Part shown: in pieces, positions 1-7,813 of the stretch | Position numbering within the stretch: position 1 is the stretch's first letter | How the letters are laid out: each line of letters opens with the position of its first letter | Origin: an uncultured Roseiflexaceae bacterium | GTDB taxonomy: Bacteria; Chloroflexota; Chloroflexia; Chloroflexales; Roseiflexaceae | Direction: 5' to 3' | Assembly (NCBI GenBank): GCA_937974195.1 | Contig: CALJIC010000057.1 | Span: 1-64,000, forward strand | Length of the DNA stretch: 64,000 nt | The notes under the pieces: generated by a model | Told to the model about the DNA's origin: nothing | Seen by the model: only the letters and a program-made list of their open reading frames with translations | The model's database searches: none | Made by a program: the position numbers and the translations under genes

Positions 1-9
1 CGGGAGGTC

Positions 10-30
10 CGGAGGGCCGCAGGCCCTCCG
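10..30. repeat. Short perfect hairpin (9-bp stem, GCA loop)
   Basis: CGGAGGGCC at 10-18 pairs perfectly with 22-30 around a GCA loop. It sits just before the larger palindrome at 43-85, which has the same loop triplet. It may be the end of an upstream transcript (there is a short T run at 37-41) or part of the dispersed dyad repeat. The preceding gene is outside the window, so the role is undecided. Confidence 0.5.
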
Positions 31-42
31 AGATCCTTTTTC

Positions 43-85
43 TTCCGCTGCTCTGCGGCAGCGCAGCTGCCGCAGAGCAGCGGAA
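43..85. repeat. Perfect 20-bp-stem palindrome, member of dispersed dyad repeat
   Basis: Positions 43-62 are the exact reverse complement of 66-85, with a 3-nt GCA loop. The core GCTCTGCGGC is shared with the hairpin at 3713-3747, and a related CCGCTCTGC core occurs at 3632-3654 and 55803-55840. All copies are intergenic. It could work as a transcription terminator or transcript-end stabiliser, but no strong T tract follows it. Confidence 0.6.
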
Positions 86-125
86 AGAGATAACGATACC
101 TGCATCATAAGGAGCGCTGAAGGCT

Positions 126-1640
126 GTGATCGAAACCCGAGGAAGGACGCTGCCAACCGAATTTCGACTGACGCTCGATCACGTCTGGCTCGCCACCGCG
201 CTGATCCTGCTCGCCCTGCGGCCGCTGCTCACGGTCATCCCGCCCAACGATTTCTGGTGGCACATGGCCATGGGCCGCGCGATCGTCGAGCAGGGGGCGA
301 TCCCGGAGGTCGACACCTTCTCGTTCACCCGCGCCGGCGCCCCGTTCTTCAACCAGGCGTGGCTGGCCCAGCTGCTGATGTACGGCCTCTACCGCGCCGG
401 CGGGCTGCCGCTGCTCCTGGTGGTGCAGGCGCTGGTGATCACGCTGGCCTACGGGCTCCTGCTGCGCCTCTGCCTGCTGCGCACCGGGCGGCTCCGGCTG
501 TGCGTCGCGCTGCTGCTGCTGACGATCATGCCGATGTCCTTCGACAACTGGACCGTCCGGCCGCAGAGCTACGCCTTCCCGCTGTTCGTCGGCTTTCTCA
601 CGGTGCTCACCCAGCATCGCCTCGGCCGCGCCAGCCGGCTCTGGCTCCTGCCCCTGCTCATGGCGCTGTGGGTCAACATCCACGGCTCCTTCGTGCTCGG
701 CCTGGCGCTGATCGCCATCACGCTAGCCGGGCAGGTGCTCACCATGCTCCGCGGCGCGCCCCGCGCCCCCGCGGAGGCCGACGGGGACGAGCGCGCGGCG
801 CCCGCGCTGTGGCCGCTCATCTTCTGGGGCCTGCTCACCGCCCTCGCGACCCTCGCCAACCCGCGCGGCCTCGCGGTGCTGGCATATGTCTCGAATCTGC
901 TCGGCAGCAGCCAGGTGACGACGCTGGTGACCGAGTGGTCCCCGCCGACGATCCGCGACATCAACGGCGCGATCTTCTTCCTGGTGCTGATCGGCGCCGC
1001 GGTGCTGCTCGCCTACGCCCGCCGCCCGCCGGACCTCACCGACATGCTGCTGGCCGGGGCGTTCCTCTGGCTGGCGCTCGGCGCCACGCGCAACATCGTC
1101 TGGTTCGGCTTCGTTGTCACGCCGCTGCTGGCGGTGCAGGCCGCGACGCTGCTGCCGGAGCGGCGCGCCGCGCGCCCCGCGGGGTCGGCCCGGCTCAACG
1201 CCATGCTGATCGGCACGCTCATGCTGCTGCTCGTGCTCGCATCGCCGTGGGTCAAGCCGGCGCTGGGGCTGCCGCCCGCGATCGGCAGCCTGGCGTCCCA
1301 GGACACGCCGGTGGCGGCCACCGCGGCGCTCCAGCAGCTTCCCGAGCGGCCGGCGCGCCTGTTCCACGCCATGGCCTACGGCTCCTATCTGATCTGGGCC
1401 GCGCCCGAGCAGCCGGTGTTCATCGACCCGCGCATCGAGCTCTACCCCTACCAGCAGTGGCGCGACTATATCAACCTCGGCCAGGGCAACAACGTGGACA
1501 CGCTCCTGGAGAAGTACGCGATCGACGGCGCGCTCCTCAGCCTGAAGGAGCAGGCGCCGCTCGTGGAGCGCCTGCGCGCGGACCCCGCCTGGGCCGTGCA
1601 TTATGAGGATGAGCACAGCGTGCTGCTCGTTCGCCGCTAG
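126..1640 (+). CDS. Polytopic membrane protein, GT-C-like (putative glycosyltransferase)
   Basis: A protein of 504 residues with about ten hydrophobic segments, the first at residues 20-38, followed by a soluble C-terminal part from about residue 385. The first extracytoplasmic loop has NDFWWH at 41-46 with an acidic residue right after the first membrane helix. That is the layout of GT-C polyprenyl-phosphate-sugar transferases, where an acidic pair in this loop is catalytic. Only one acidic residue is evident here, so enzymatic activity is uncertain. Translation begins at a GTG with AAGGAG 11 nt upstream (109-114). It stands alone, followed by a promoter region for the kinase. No specific substrate can be read from the sequence; the glycan cluster starting at 23.3 kb has four more proteins of this general type. 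Confidence 0.6.
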   Translation: MIETRGRTLPTEFRLTLDHVWLATALILLALRPLLTVIPPNDFWWHMAMGRAIVEQGAIPEVDTFSFTRAGAPFFNQAWLAQLLMYGLYRAGGLPLLLVVQALVITLAYGLLLRLCLLRTGRLRLCVALLLLTIMPMSFDNWTVRPQSYAFPLFVGFLTVLTQHRLGRASRLWLLPLLMALWVNIHGSFVLGLALIAITLAGQVLTMLRGAPRAPAEADGDERAAPALWPLIFWGLLTALATLANPRGLAVLAYVSNLLGSSQVTTLVTEWSPPTIRDINGAIFFLVLIGAAVLLAYARRPPDLTDMLLAGAFLWLALGATRNIVWFGFVVTPLLAVQAATLLPERRAARPAGSARLNAMLIGTLMLLLVLASPWVKPALGLPPAIGSLASQDTPVAATAALQQLPERPARLFHAMAYGSYLIWAAPEQPVFIDPRIELYPYQQWRDYINLGQGNNVDTLLEKYAIDGALLSLKEQAPLVERLRADPAWAVHYEDEHSVLLVRR

Positions 1641-1707
1641 CCTCGTCTCGTGGCGGGAGGTGATGTAGCGCTGCGCACGGCATCTTTAGCCTTGCCTTCA
1701 ACAGAGC

Positions 1708-1742
1708 TTAACCATATGTTCGACGTAGTTTAACCAAATGTT
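1708..1742. promoter_or_regulatory. 22-bp-period direct repeat upstream of kinase gene
   Basis: TTAACCATATGTT (1708-1720) and TTAACCAAATGTT (1730-1742) differ at one base and are spaced 22 bp start to start, about two helical turns. The pair ends just before the putative -35 box at 1745, a layout suited to a dimeric or tandem-binding activator. No binding protein can be named from the window. Confidence 0.45.
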
Positions 1743-1744
1743 AC

Positions 1745-1773
1745 TTTACGCCCCCCTGCGCTTGTGGTACGAT
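1745..1773 (+). promoter_or_regulatory. Putative sigma70-type promoter of the kinase gene
   Basis: TTTACG (1745-1750), a 17-bp spacer and TACGAT (1768-1773). Both hexamers match consensus at four of six positions. The start codon at 1821 would follow a short leader of about 40 nt. The weak match fits the possible activator site directly upstream. Confidence 0.4.
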
Positions 1774-1820
1774 TCGACTCCCGTCTCCACCCTCGTGCGT
1801 CAGTTTGTTTAGGGGCGTAT

Positions 1821-3476
1821 ATGCTGCGGCGGCTGTTCAAGCGAGGCAAGAAATCGGCCAAGGCGGGCCAGCAGCTCGGCCGCGAGTTCGCAGTCGGGGA
1901 TGTCGTCGAGCAGCGCTTCGACATCGAGAGCGTCCGCCGCGGCTATATGGGCGTGGTCTACATCGCCTACGACCGCCAGCGCCGCCAGCGCGTGGTCCTC
2001 AAGACCTTCCAGAACAAGTATCTCTGGGACGAGCAGGCGATCTCGCGCTTCAACGCCGAGGTCGAGCTCTGGATGCGCCTCGGCAGCCACCCCAACATCG
2101 TGCGCGCGCTGGACCTGCGCACCTTCCTCGGCAAGCCGCACGTCGTCGCCGAGTACGTCCACGGCGGCCCGCTGCGCGCGCTGATCGGCCACCTCGAGCC
2201 GCAGGAGACGATCGACTACGCCATCCAGGTCTGCTGGGGGATGCAGTACGCGGTGGACCACGCGGCGCTCATGCACCGCGACCTCAAGCCGGACAATATC
2301 CTGGTGACGCTCGACGGCCAGGTGAAGGTGACGGACTTCGGGCTCTCGCGGGTGCTCCCGACGTGGCAGTGGGCCGAGCACCTGCGCGAGCGCGGCAGCG
2401 CGGCGATGCGCATGCGCGCCGTGACGACCTCCGAGGCGCTGGACGGGACGCTGCCGTATATGGCGCCCGAGCTGTTCGACGGCGCCGGCACGCCCGGCGT
2501 CTGGACCGACATCTACGCCTTCGGCGTCACGCTGTACGAGATGTTCACCGGCAAGCTGCCGTTCGACGCCCTGCGCGACGAGTCGCTCATCCGCATGCAC
2601 CTGCGCGTGGCCCCCAAGGACCCGCGCCAGCTCAAGCCGAGCGTCCACCCCGAGGCATCCCGCATCGTGCTGCGCTGCCTCGCCAAGCGCCCGATCGAGC
2701 GCTACCAGAGCTTCGCCGAGGTCGAGCGCGACCTGCAGGAGCTGCGCAAGACGCTGTTCGGCGCCTACTACGACGTCTCCTGGCCCGAGGATAACCGCGA
2801 GGAGAGCGAGCGCTGGAACGAGCGCGGCCTGGCGCACATGAAGCTCGGCGAGTACAGCGACGCGCTGCGCTGCTTCAACTACGCCTGCGAGATGGACCGC
2901 AGCCGCGCCGACTGCTGGCTGAACCTGGCCCGCGCGCGCCTGCAGCTCTGGCAGTACCACGAGGCGCTGATGGCGGTGGAGGAGGGCCTGCGCCGCGCGG
3001 TCAGCCGCAACGAGTTCGGCCAGCTCTACGCGGTGCGCGCCGAGATCTACAGCACCATGGCGATGCCGGAAAAGGCCCTGGAGGCGATCGACCAGGGGCT
3101 GTCGTACACGCCGAACGCTCCGCGCCTGTGGTTCGATAAGGGCGCGCTGTTCCACGCCAGCGGGATGCTGCGTGAGGCGCAGGAGTGCGCCGAGCGCGCG
3201 CTCTCCTTCGACAAGCTCGACCCCGAGGCGCACCGCATGCTCGGCGATATCCTGCAGGACCAGGGGAAGCACAAGCGCGCCTGCGCCGCCTACGCCGAGT
3301 CGCTGAAGCTCGACCCGCGCTCGCCGCTCACCTGGGCGCGCTACGGCGCCGCGCTGCTGCGCATCTCCCGCCCGAAGGAGGCGCTCGCGGCCTTCGAGAT
3401 GGCGCTCAAGCTCGAGCCGGAGCACGCCGAGGCGCTCGCCGGTCGCCGCCAGACGCTCAAAGAGCTCGGCCGCTGA
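1821..3476 (+). CDS. Ser/Thr protein kinase with C-terminal TPR repeats
   Basis: A 551-residue soluble protein. Residues about 30-315 are a Hanks-type kinase: catalytic Lys61 (VVLK), helix-C Glu80, HRDLKPDN at 152-159, DFG at 172-174 and APE at 215-217. From about residue 330 to the end are tetratricopeptide repeats, likely used for partner binding. The glycine loop is atypical: the first Gly is replaced (RRGYMGVVY at 39-47). The activation segment is long, 45 residues from DFG to APE, and rich in Ser/Thr. No membrane segment is seen, so this is a cytoplasmic kinase rather than a PASTA receptor type. I chose ATG 1821 over an in-frame upstream GTG at 1764 because AGGGG (1811-1815) lies 5 nt before it and the extra residues are not kinase-like. 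Confidence 0.88.
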   Translation: MLRRLFKRGKKSAKAGQQLGREFAVGDVVEQRFDIESVRRGYMGVVYIAYDRQRRQRVVLKTFQNKYLWDEQAISRFNAEVELWMRLGSHPNIVRALDLRTFLGKPHVVAEYVHGGPLRALIGHLEPQETIDYAIQVCWGMQYAVDHAALMHRDLKPDNILVTLDGQVKVTDFGLSRVLPTWQWAEHLRERGSAAMRMRAVTTSEALDGTLPYMAPELFDGAGTPGVWTDIYAFGVTLYEMFTGKLPFDALRDESLIRMHLRVAPKDPRQLKPSVHPEASRIVLRCLAKRPIERYQSFAEVERDLQELRKTLFGAYYDVSWPEDNREESERWNERGLAHMKLGEYSDALRCFNYACEMDRSRADCWLNLARARLQLWQYHEALMAVEEGLRRAVSRNEFGQLYAVRAEIYSTMAMPEKALEAIDQGLSYTPNAPRLWFDKGALFHASGMLREAQECAERALSFDKLDPEAHRMLGDILQDQGKHKRACAAYAESLKLDPRSPLTWARYGAALLRISRPKEALAAFEMALKLEPEHAEALAGRRQTLKELGR

Positions 3477-3778
3477 ACACTTTGGCCCGCTCGCTGTGGA
3501 GGGCGGCGCTCGTGCTGCTCCCGGGCACCGACCTCTCACCTATTCGACGTACGCGGCGGCCCGCCCCACACCCATGTTGACCCATGTTGGAGGGGTTTGG
3601 GGAAGCCGCGCCTCCCCGGAATTCCCTTTTCCCGCCGCTCTGCAGCGACTTCGTCTGGAGGGGGTGGGGAGGCCGGGTGCCCTCTGGGCGCCTCCCCAGC
3701 ATCCTTCCTTTGGCGGCTCTGCGGCTGCGAAGCAGCCGCAGAGCCGCGAAAGAAAAAGGAACGAGGATTGAAGCGCTG
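3477..3778. repeat. Intergenic region rich in GC dyads (repeat family copy)
   Basis: No credible gene lies between the kinase and fabF. The stretch from about 3590 to 3750 is built of dyads: GGGGAGGC at 3666-3673 pairs with 3690-3697, and a 16-bp perfect stem lies at 3713-3747. Sequence at 3632-3654 (CCGCCGCTCTGC core) closely matches 55803-55825, and 3595-3620 resembles 47560-47585. This looks like a dispersed non-coding repeat rather than a unique regulator. Short open frames across it are low in coding signal. Confidence 0.55.
3713..3747. repeat. Perfect 16-bp-stem hairpin (GAA loop)
   Basis: Positions 3713-3728 pair exactly with 3732-3747 around a GAA triloop. After a single mismatch, pairing continues for four more base pairs. 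It shares the GGCTCTGCGGC core with the element at 43-85. It lies about 35 bp upstream of the fabF -10 box and may insulate fabF from the kinase transcript. Confidence 0.55.
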
Positions 3779-3787
3779 TGCTATAAT
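3779..3787 (+). promoter_or_regulatory. Extended -10 promoter of fabF
   Basis: TGCTATAAT: a perfect TATAAT hexamer (3782-3787) with the TG extension. No good -35 box lies 16-18 bp upstream, as expected of extended -10 promoters. The predicted transcript start near 3794 leaves a leader of about 40 nt carrying the ribosome binding site GAGGAG at 3817-3822. Confidence 0.6.
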
Positions 3788-3832
3788 GGGCCAGGGTTGT
3801 GAACAAAAGTTAACCTGAGGAGTATGCTGCCG

Positions 3833-5071
3833 ATGACCCGGCGTGTGGTCATAACTGGAATGGGAGCGGTCAGCCCGCTCGGGCTGGGTGTCCCGGCCCT
3901 CTGGCAGGGCATCCGCGAGGCCCGCAGCGGTATCGGGCCGATCACGCTCTGCGAGACCGAAGGGCTCGAGTCGCGCTTCGGCGGCGAGGTGCGCGGGTTC
4001 GACCCGCAGAACTACATGGACCGCAAGGAGGCGCGCCGCAACGACCGCTTCATCCACTTTGCGATCGCCGCGAGCCGCGAGGCGCTGCAGGCGGCGGAGC
4101 TGAACGTCACCCCGGCCAACGCCGAGTCGATCGGAGTCATCATCGGCAGCGGCATCGGCGGGATCGCGACCCTCTCCGAGGGCGTGCTCACCCTGCACGA
4201 CCGGGGGCCGGGCCGCGTGAGCCCGTTTCTGGTGCCGGGCATGATCACGAACATGGCCGCCGGCCAGGTCTCGATGATCTTCGGCCTCAAGGGCCCGAGC
4301 TACAGCCCGACCTCGGCCTGCGCCACCTCGGCCCACGCGATCGGCGAGGCGGTCGAGACGATCCGCCGCGGCTGGGCCGATGTGATGATCGCCGGGGGCA
4401 GCGAGGCGCCGATCACGCCGATCGGGATCGCCGCCTTCGTCGCCTGCCGCGCGATCTCCACCCGCAACGATGAGCCCACGACCGCCTCGCGCCCCTTCGA
4501 CGCGACGCGCGACGGCTTCGTGCTCTCGGAGGGCGGCGCCGTGCTGGTGCTGGAGGCGCTCGAGCACGCCCAGGCGCGCGGCGCCCGCATCCTGGCCGAG
4601 GTGGCCGGCTACGGCCTCTCGTCGGACGCCTATCACATCACCCAGCCCGCCCCCGGCGGCGAGGGCGCGCTGCGCGCGATGCGCCTGGCGCTCAAGCACG
4701 CCGGCATCAGCCCCGACGAGGTCGACTACATCAACGCTCACGCGACCAGCACGCCGGCCGGAGACATCGCCGAGACGGAGGCGATCAAGGCGCTGCTCGG
4801 CGAGCGCGCCTACCGCGTCCCGGTGAGCTCCAGCAAGTCGCAGTTCGGCCACCTGCTCGGGGCGGCCGGGGCGATCGAGGCGATCGTCTCGGTGCTGGCG
4901 ATCCAGAACGACCTGCTGCCGCCGACGATCAACTATACGACGCCCGACCCGCAGTGCGACCTGGACTGTGTGCCGAACGTCGCCCGGCCCGCGCGCGTCG
5001 ACGTCGTGCTCAGCAACTCGTTCGGCTTCGGCGGCCACAACGTGTCGCTGGTGTTCAAGCGCGTTGAGTAG
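3833..5071 (+). CDS. fabF: 3-oxoacyl-[acyl-carrier-protein] synthase II
   Basis: A 412-residue thiolase-fold condensing enzyme of type II fatty-acid synthesis. It elongates acyl-ACP with malonyl-ACP in the cytoplasm. The Cys-His-His triad is intact: Cys163 in SACATSAH, His303 in NAHATSTPAGD and His340 in KSQFGHLLGAAG, with the conserved Lys335. I chose ATG 3833 rather than ATG 3824 because GAGGAG ends 10 nt before 3833 but only 1-2 nt before 3824, and MTRRVVITG is the usual family start. It is followed after 95 bp by rnc, a common fatty-acid/RNase III neighbourhood, but acpP is not between or beside them here. Confidence 0.95.
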   Translation: MTRRVVITGMGAVSPLGLGVPALWQGIREARSGIGPITLCETEGLESRFGGEVRGFDPQNYMDRKEARRNDRFIHFAIAASREALQAAELNVTPANAESIGVIIGSGIGGIATLSEGVLTLHDRGPGRVSPFLVPGMITNMAAGQVSMIFGLKGPSYSPTSACATSAHAIGEAVETIRRGWADVMIAGGSEAPITPIGIAAFVACRAISTRNDEPTTASRPFDATRDGFVLSEGGAVLVLEALEHAQARGARILAEVAGYGLSSDAYHITQPAPGGEGALRAMRLALKHAGISPDEVDYINAHATSTPAGDIAETEAIKALLGERAYRVPVSSSKSQFGHLLGAAGAIEAIVSVLAIQNDLLPPTINYTTPDPQCDLDCVPNVARPARVDVVLSNSFGFGGHNVSLVFKRVE

Positions 5072-5166
5072 CCAGCGGCCAGCCGTCGGGAGGCTGCCGC
5101 AGCGTCATCGGCGTTGATGGCGGGCGCTGCGCGCCGCCGGCGGTGTCCTGGCTACTGGGTACTGTG

Positions 5167-5871
5167 ATGTCACCGATCGACCGGCTCATCCAGCGTCTGG
5201 GCGTGCCCATCAGCGACACGCGCCTCCTGCGCTGCGCGCTCGTCCACCGCTCGTTTATCAACGAGCACCCCGAGCGCGAGCCCGACCTGGAGAGCAACGA
5301 GCGCCTCGAGTTTCTCGGCGACTCGGTCGTGAACATGATCGCCGCGGCGCTCCTGTACGAGCGCTTCCCTGAGCATAGCGAGGGCGAGCTCACCGTGCTG
5401 CGCACGGAGCTGGTCAAGACCGAGGCCCTCGCCGAGCTGGCCCGGCGCTTCGAGCTCGGCCGGTACGTGCGCCTCGGCCGCGGCGAAGAGAGCAGCGGCG
5501 GCCGCAACCGCGACTCGCTGCTGGCCGATCTGTTCGAAGCCGTCGTCGCGGCGATCTATCTCGACGGGGGGTTCCAGGCCGCCAAATCCTGGCTCGAGCC
5601 GCTCTTCGCCGAGCGGCTCGACCGCATCGCCGTCGAGGGGCGGCGCCTGGACTACAAGAGCGCGCTGCAGGTGCGAATCCAGGCCGAGCGCAACGTCACG
5701 CCGCGCTACCGCACCATCGAAGTCGCTGGCCCCGAGCACCGGCGCGAGTTCACCGTCGAGGTGCTCGTCGATAACGAGCGGCTCGGCGTCGGGAGCGGCC
5801 ACAGCAAGCAGGCTGCGGCTCAGGCGGCGGCCCAGGAGGCGCTCGAGCGGCTCGATCGGGCGCGCGGCTGA
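5167..5871 (+). CDS. rnc: Ribonuclease III
   Basis: A protein of 234 residues, normal for the family. It cleaves double-stranded RNA, including rRNA precursors. Residues about 5-150 are the endonuclease domain with the signature NERLEFLGDSVV (44-55); metal ligands are Glu48, Asp52, Asp121 and Glu124. Residues about 160-230 are a double-stranded RNA-binding domain ending in the Ala-rich helix. ATG 5167 is preferred; an in-frame GTG at 5143 would add eight residues without homology. The ribosome binding site is weak at either start. It probably shares the fabF transcript. Confidence 0.93.
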   Translation: MSPIDRLIQRLGVPISDTRLLRCALVHRSFINEHPEREPDLESNERLEFLGDSVVNMIAAALLYERFPEHSEGELTVLRTELVKTEALAELARRFELGRYVRLGRGEESSGGRNRDSLLADLFEAVVAAIYLDGGFQAAKSWLEPLFAERLDRIAVEGRRLDYKSALQVRIQAERNVTPRYRTIEVAGPEHRREFTVEVLVDNERLGVGSGHSKQAAAQAAAQEALERLDRARG

Positions 5872-6070
5872 TTTCCTAACAGCGGAAGAAAGGCATCTGA
5901 GAGGGCTAGGGCGTATCGGCAAACCCAGTCTGCGGGGGTTCGGAGCCTGCGGCCCCGAAGATCCCCAGCACCCCAGGTAGCAGATACTCCAGACATCCCC
6001 AGGATGCCCCTCGTGGAGTTAGGGGCGCCACCCGGCGACCCGGCTGTGGAGCGAGGTACTGCGGCTCTCG
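5872..6070. other. Intergenic, no gene; remnant of dyad repeat
   Basis: No coding region is supported. The segment near 5879-5900 (CAGCGGAA followed by GAAAGGCATC) resembles the right half of the palindrome at 43-85 plus its downstream flank, suggesting a decayed repeat copy. A weak dyad TTCGG/CCGAA lies around 5940-5960. No convincing promoter for the following reductase gene was found. Confidence 0.35.
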
Positions 6071-6916
6071 ATGAGACGGCTTCTCGTAACCGGCGGCTCC
6101 GGGTATCTCGGCAGCGACCTCGCGCGGCGGGCGGTCGCGGCCGGCTGGAACGTCGTCGCCACCTACCACACCACCCGCCCCGAGCTGCCAGGGGCCGAAC
6201 TCGTCCCGCTCGATCTGCGCGATGGGCCGGGCGCGGAGCGCGCGATCGCTGAGCTGCGCCCCGATTGCATCATTCATACCGCCTATGTCCAGAGCGGCCC
6301 CGACCTCCGCGCGGTGACGGTGGACGGGACGGCCGCCGTGGCCCGCGCCGCCGCGGCCCTGGGAGCGCGCCTGGTCCATCTATCGAGCGATGTCGTCTTC
6401 GACGGCGAGCGCGAGGGAGCCTATACCGAGGCGGATCCGCCGGCGCCGATCTCGCCGTACGGCGAGGCCAAGGCCGATGCGGAGCGGCTGGTGAGCCGCT
6501 ACACGCCGGACGCGCTGATCGTGCGCACCTCGCTGATCTACGGCGGCGAGCGCCCCAGCAAGCACGAGCAGCTGGCGCTGGATGCCGCGGCCGGCCGGGT
6601 GGAGATCGCCTTCTACACCGACGAGATGCGCTGCCCGATCGCGGTCGGCGATCTGGCATCGGCGCTTCTGGAACTCGCGTTGCTCGACGTGCGCGGCCCG
6701 CTGCACGTCGCCGGCGCGGACGCCGTCAGCCGCTACGAGTTCGCGCGGCTGGTGGTGCTGGCCGCCGGTGGTCCGGCCGAGGTTCTGCAGAGCGCGTTGA
6801 GCGCCGGCAGCGCGGCGCGGCGGCCGCGGAACTGTGTGCTGGACTCGAGTCGGGCACAGCGGCTGGTCCGCACGCGCCTGCGGGGTGTGCGCGAGGTGCT
6901 GCGGCCGCCGGCATAG
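6071..6916 (+). CDS. NAD(P)-dependent SDR, RmlD-like (dTDP-4-dehydrorhamnose reductase family)
   Basis: A 281-residue extended short-chain dehydrogenase. The Rossmann motif GGSGYLG lies at 8-14, the Ser-Ser-Asp catalytic region at 105-107 and YGEAK (Tyr130, Lys134) follows. The short length and the stretch around residues 105-140 resemble RmlD, which reduces dTDP-4-keto-rhamnose. However no rmlA, rmlB or rmlC lies next to it, so rhamnose synthesis is only one possibility; other NDP-sugar or small-molecule reductases of the same fold fit too. The gene ends 19 bp before the HEAT-repeat gene and the two probably form an operon. Confidence 0.75.
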   Translation: MRRLLVTGGSGYLGSDLARRAVAAGWNVVATYHTTRPELPGAELVPLDLRDGPGAERAIAELRPDCIIHTAYVQSGPDLRAVTVDGTAAVARAAAALGARLVHLSSDVVFDGEREGAYTEADPPAPISPYGEAKADAERLVSRYTPDALIVRTSLIYGGERPSKHEQLALDAAAGRVEIAFYTDEMRCPIAVGDLASALLELALLDVRGPLHVAGADAVSRYEFARLVVLAAGGPAEVLQSALSAGSAARRPRNCVLDSSRAQRLVRTRLRGVREVLRPPA

Positions 6917-6935
6917 CCGGGAGGAGTGCCAGGCC

Positions 6936-7592
6936 ATGGAACAGACGCCCGAGTCCATCAGGCGCCTCTTGGCCGAGCTGCAGAGCTCGGACGAATTCGC
7001 CCGTGCCCAGGCGTCCTTCGCCTTGGGAGTGCTTGGTGAGCCGGCCGTCGCCCCGCTGATCGAGCTGCTGCGCAGCGAGGATCGCGACGTCCGGATGCGA
7101 GCCGCCTGGGCGCTCGGCGTCATCGGCCAGCCGGCCCTGCCGGAGCTCATGGCGCTCGCCGAGGGCGACGACCCGCAGCTGCGGGTCGAGGCGATCCGGG
7201 TGCTCGGCGTGATCGGCGAGGCGCGCGCGCTCAACCAGCTCTTCCACGCGCTCACCGATCCGTCGCCGCGCATCGCCCAGCGCGCCGCCATCGCCCTCGG
7301 CCGCATCGGCGATCCGCGCGCCTTCCACCCGCTGCTCACCGCCACGCGCCACCCCTCGCCCGATGTGCGCTACGCCGCCTGCAACGCCCTCGCCTACCTG
7401 CACGCCCCCGAGGCCATCCCGGTGCTCGAGCAGCTCGCCCAGGAGGACACGAGCCGCACCTCGTGGGGCGCCTCGGTGGCCGAGGCCGCGCTCCGGGCCG
7501 CGCAGGAGATCGCCGCCAGCAACCCCGAGCCGTCGTCCAGCCAGCTCAGCCGGATCAATCTGCTGCTCAGGCCGCAGCACGACGCGATCTGA
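6936..7592 (+). CDS. HEAT-repeat (PBS lyase-type) protein
   Basis: A 218-residue protein made mostly of about five HEAT-like helical pairs, with recurring units such as VRMRAAWALGVIG, LRVEAIRVLGVIG and IAQRAAIALGRIG, spaced about 31 residues. Such repeats form alpha-solenoids used for protein contacts; in cyanobacteria the related PBS lyase repeats occur in bilin lyases, but nothing here suggests a phycobilin role. ATG 6936 follows GGGAGGAG (6919-6926) at 9 nt, so I reject the longer in-frame start at 6834, which lies inside the upstream gene. The role is unknown; a scaffold function is likely. Confidence 0.8.
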   Translation: MEQTPESIRRLLAELQSSDEFARAQASFALGVLGEPAVAPLIELLRSEDRDVRMRAAWALGVIGQPALPELMALAEGDDPQLRVEAIRVLGVIGEARALNQLFHALTDPSPRIAQRAAIALGRIGDPRAFHPLLTATRHPSPDVRYAACNALAYLHAPEAIPVLEQLAQEDTSRTSWGASVAEAALRAAQEIAASNPEPSSSQLSRINLLLRPQHDAI

Positions 7593-7721
7593 CGCGCGCC
7601 AGCAGCGACGACGCGCTCTAGCAGGCCCATCGCTCGGGCCATCCTCCCGCCGAATCTGCCGCGGGGAAGAGCTCTTGGCGGGCCGCCCGCCCTCGCACGC
7701 CGGCGGTATCTCTTTACATTC

Positions 7722-7751
7722 TTGACAAAGATTTAACTTCGAGTTTACATA
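7722..7751 (+). promoter_or_regulatory. Promoter 1 of the peptide ABC importer operon
   Basis: TTGACA, a perfect -35 at 7722-7727, is followed after 18 bp by TACATA (7746-7751), or after 17 bp by TTACAT. An inverted repeat TTGACAA (7722-7728) / TTGTCAA (7758-7764) brackets this promoter and could be an operator. The surrounding AT-rich sequence contrasts with the GC-rich genes. Confidence 0.5.
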
Positions 7752-7778
7752 GTATTGTTGTCAAACCGTTGTGTTTGG

Positions 7779-7807
7779 TTGACGCCTCTTCACCGGTCTG
7801 ATATAAT
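7779..7807 (+). promoter_or_regulatory. Promoter 2 of the peptide ABC importer operon
   Basis: TTGACG (7779-7784), a 17-bp spacer and a perfect TATAAT (7802-7807). This is one of the best sigma70-type matches in the window. Transcription would begin near 7814, about 260 nt upstream of the lipoprotein start codon. Confidence 0.75.
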
Positions 7808-7813
7808 CAGCCA

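Noticed and set aside
3496..3800. Short open frames in the fabF upstream gap
   Set aside because: They cover the dyad repeats, overlap one another on both strands and have no ribosome sites.
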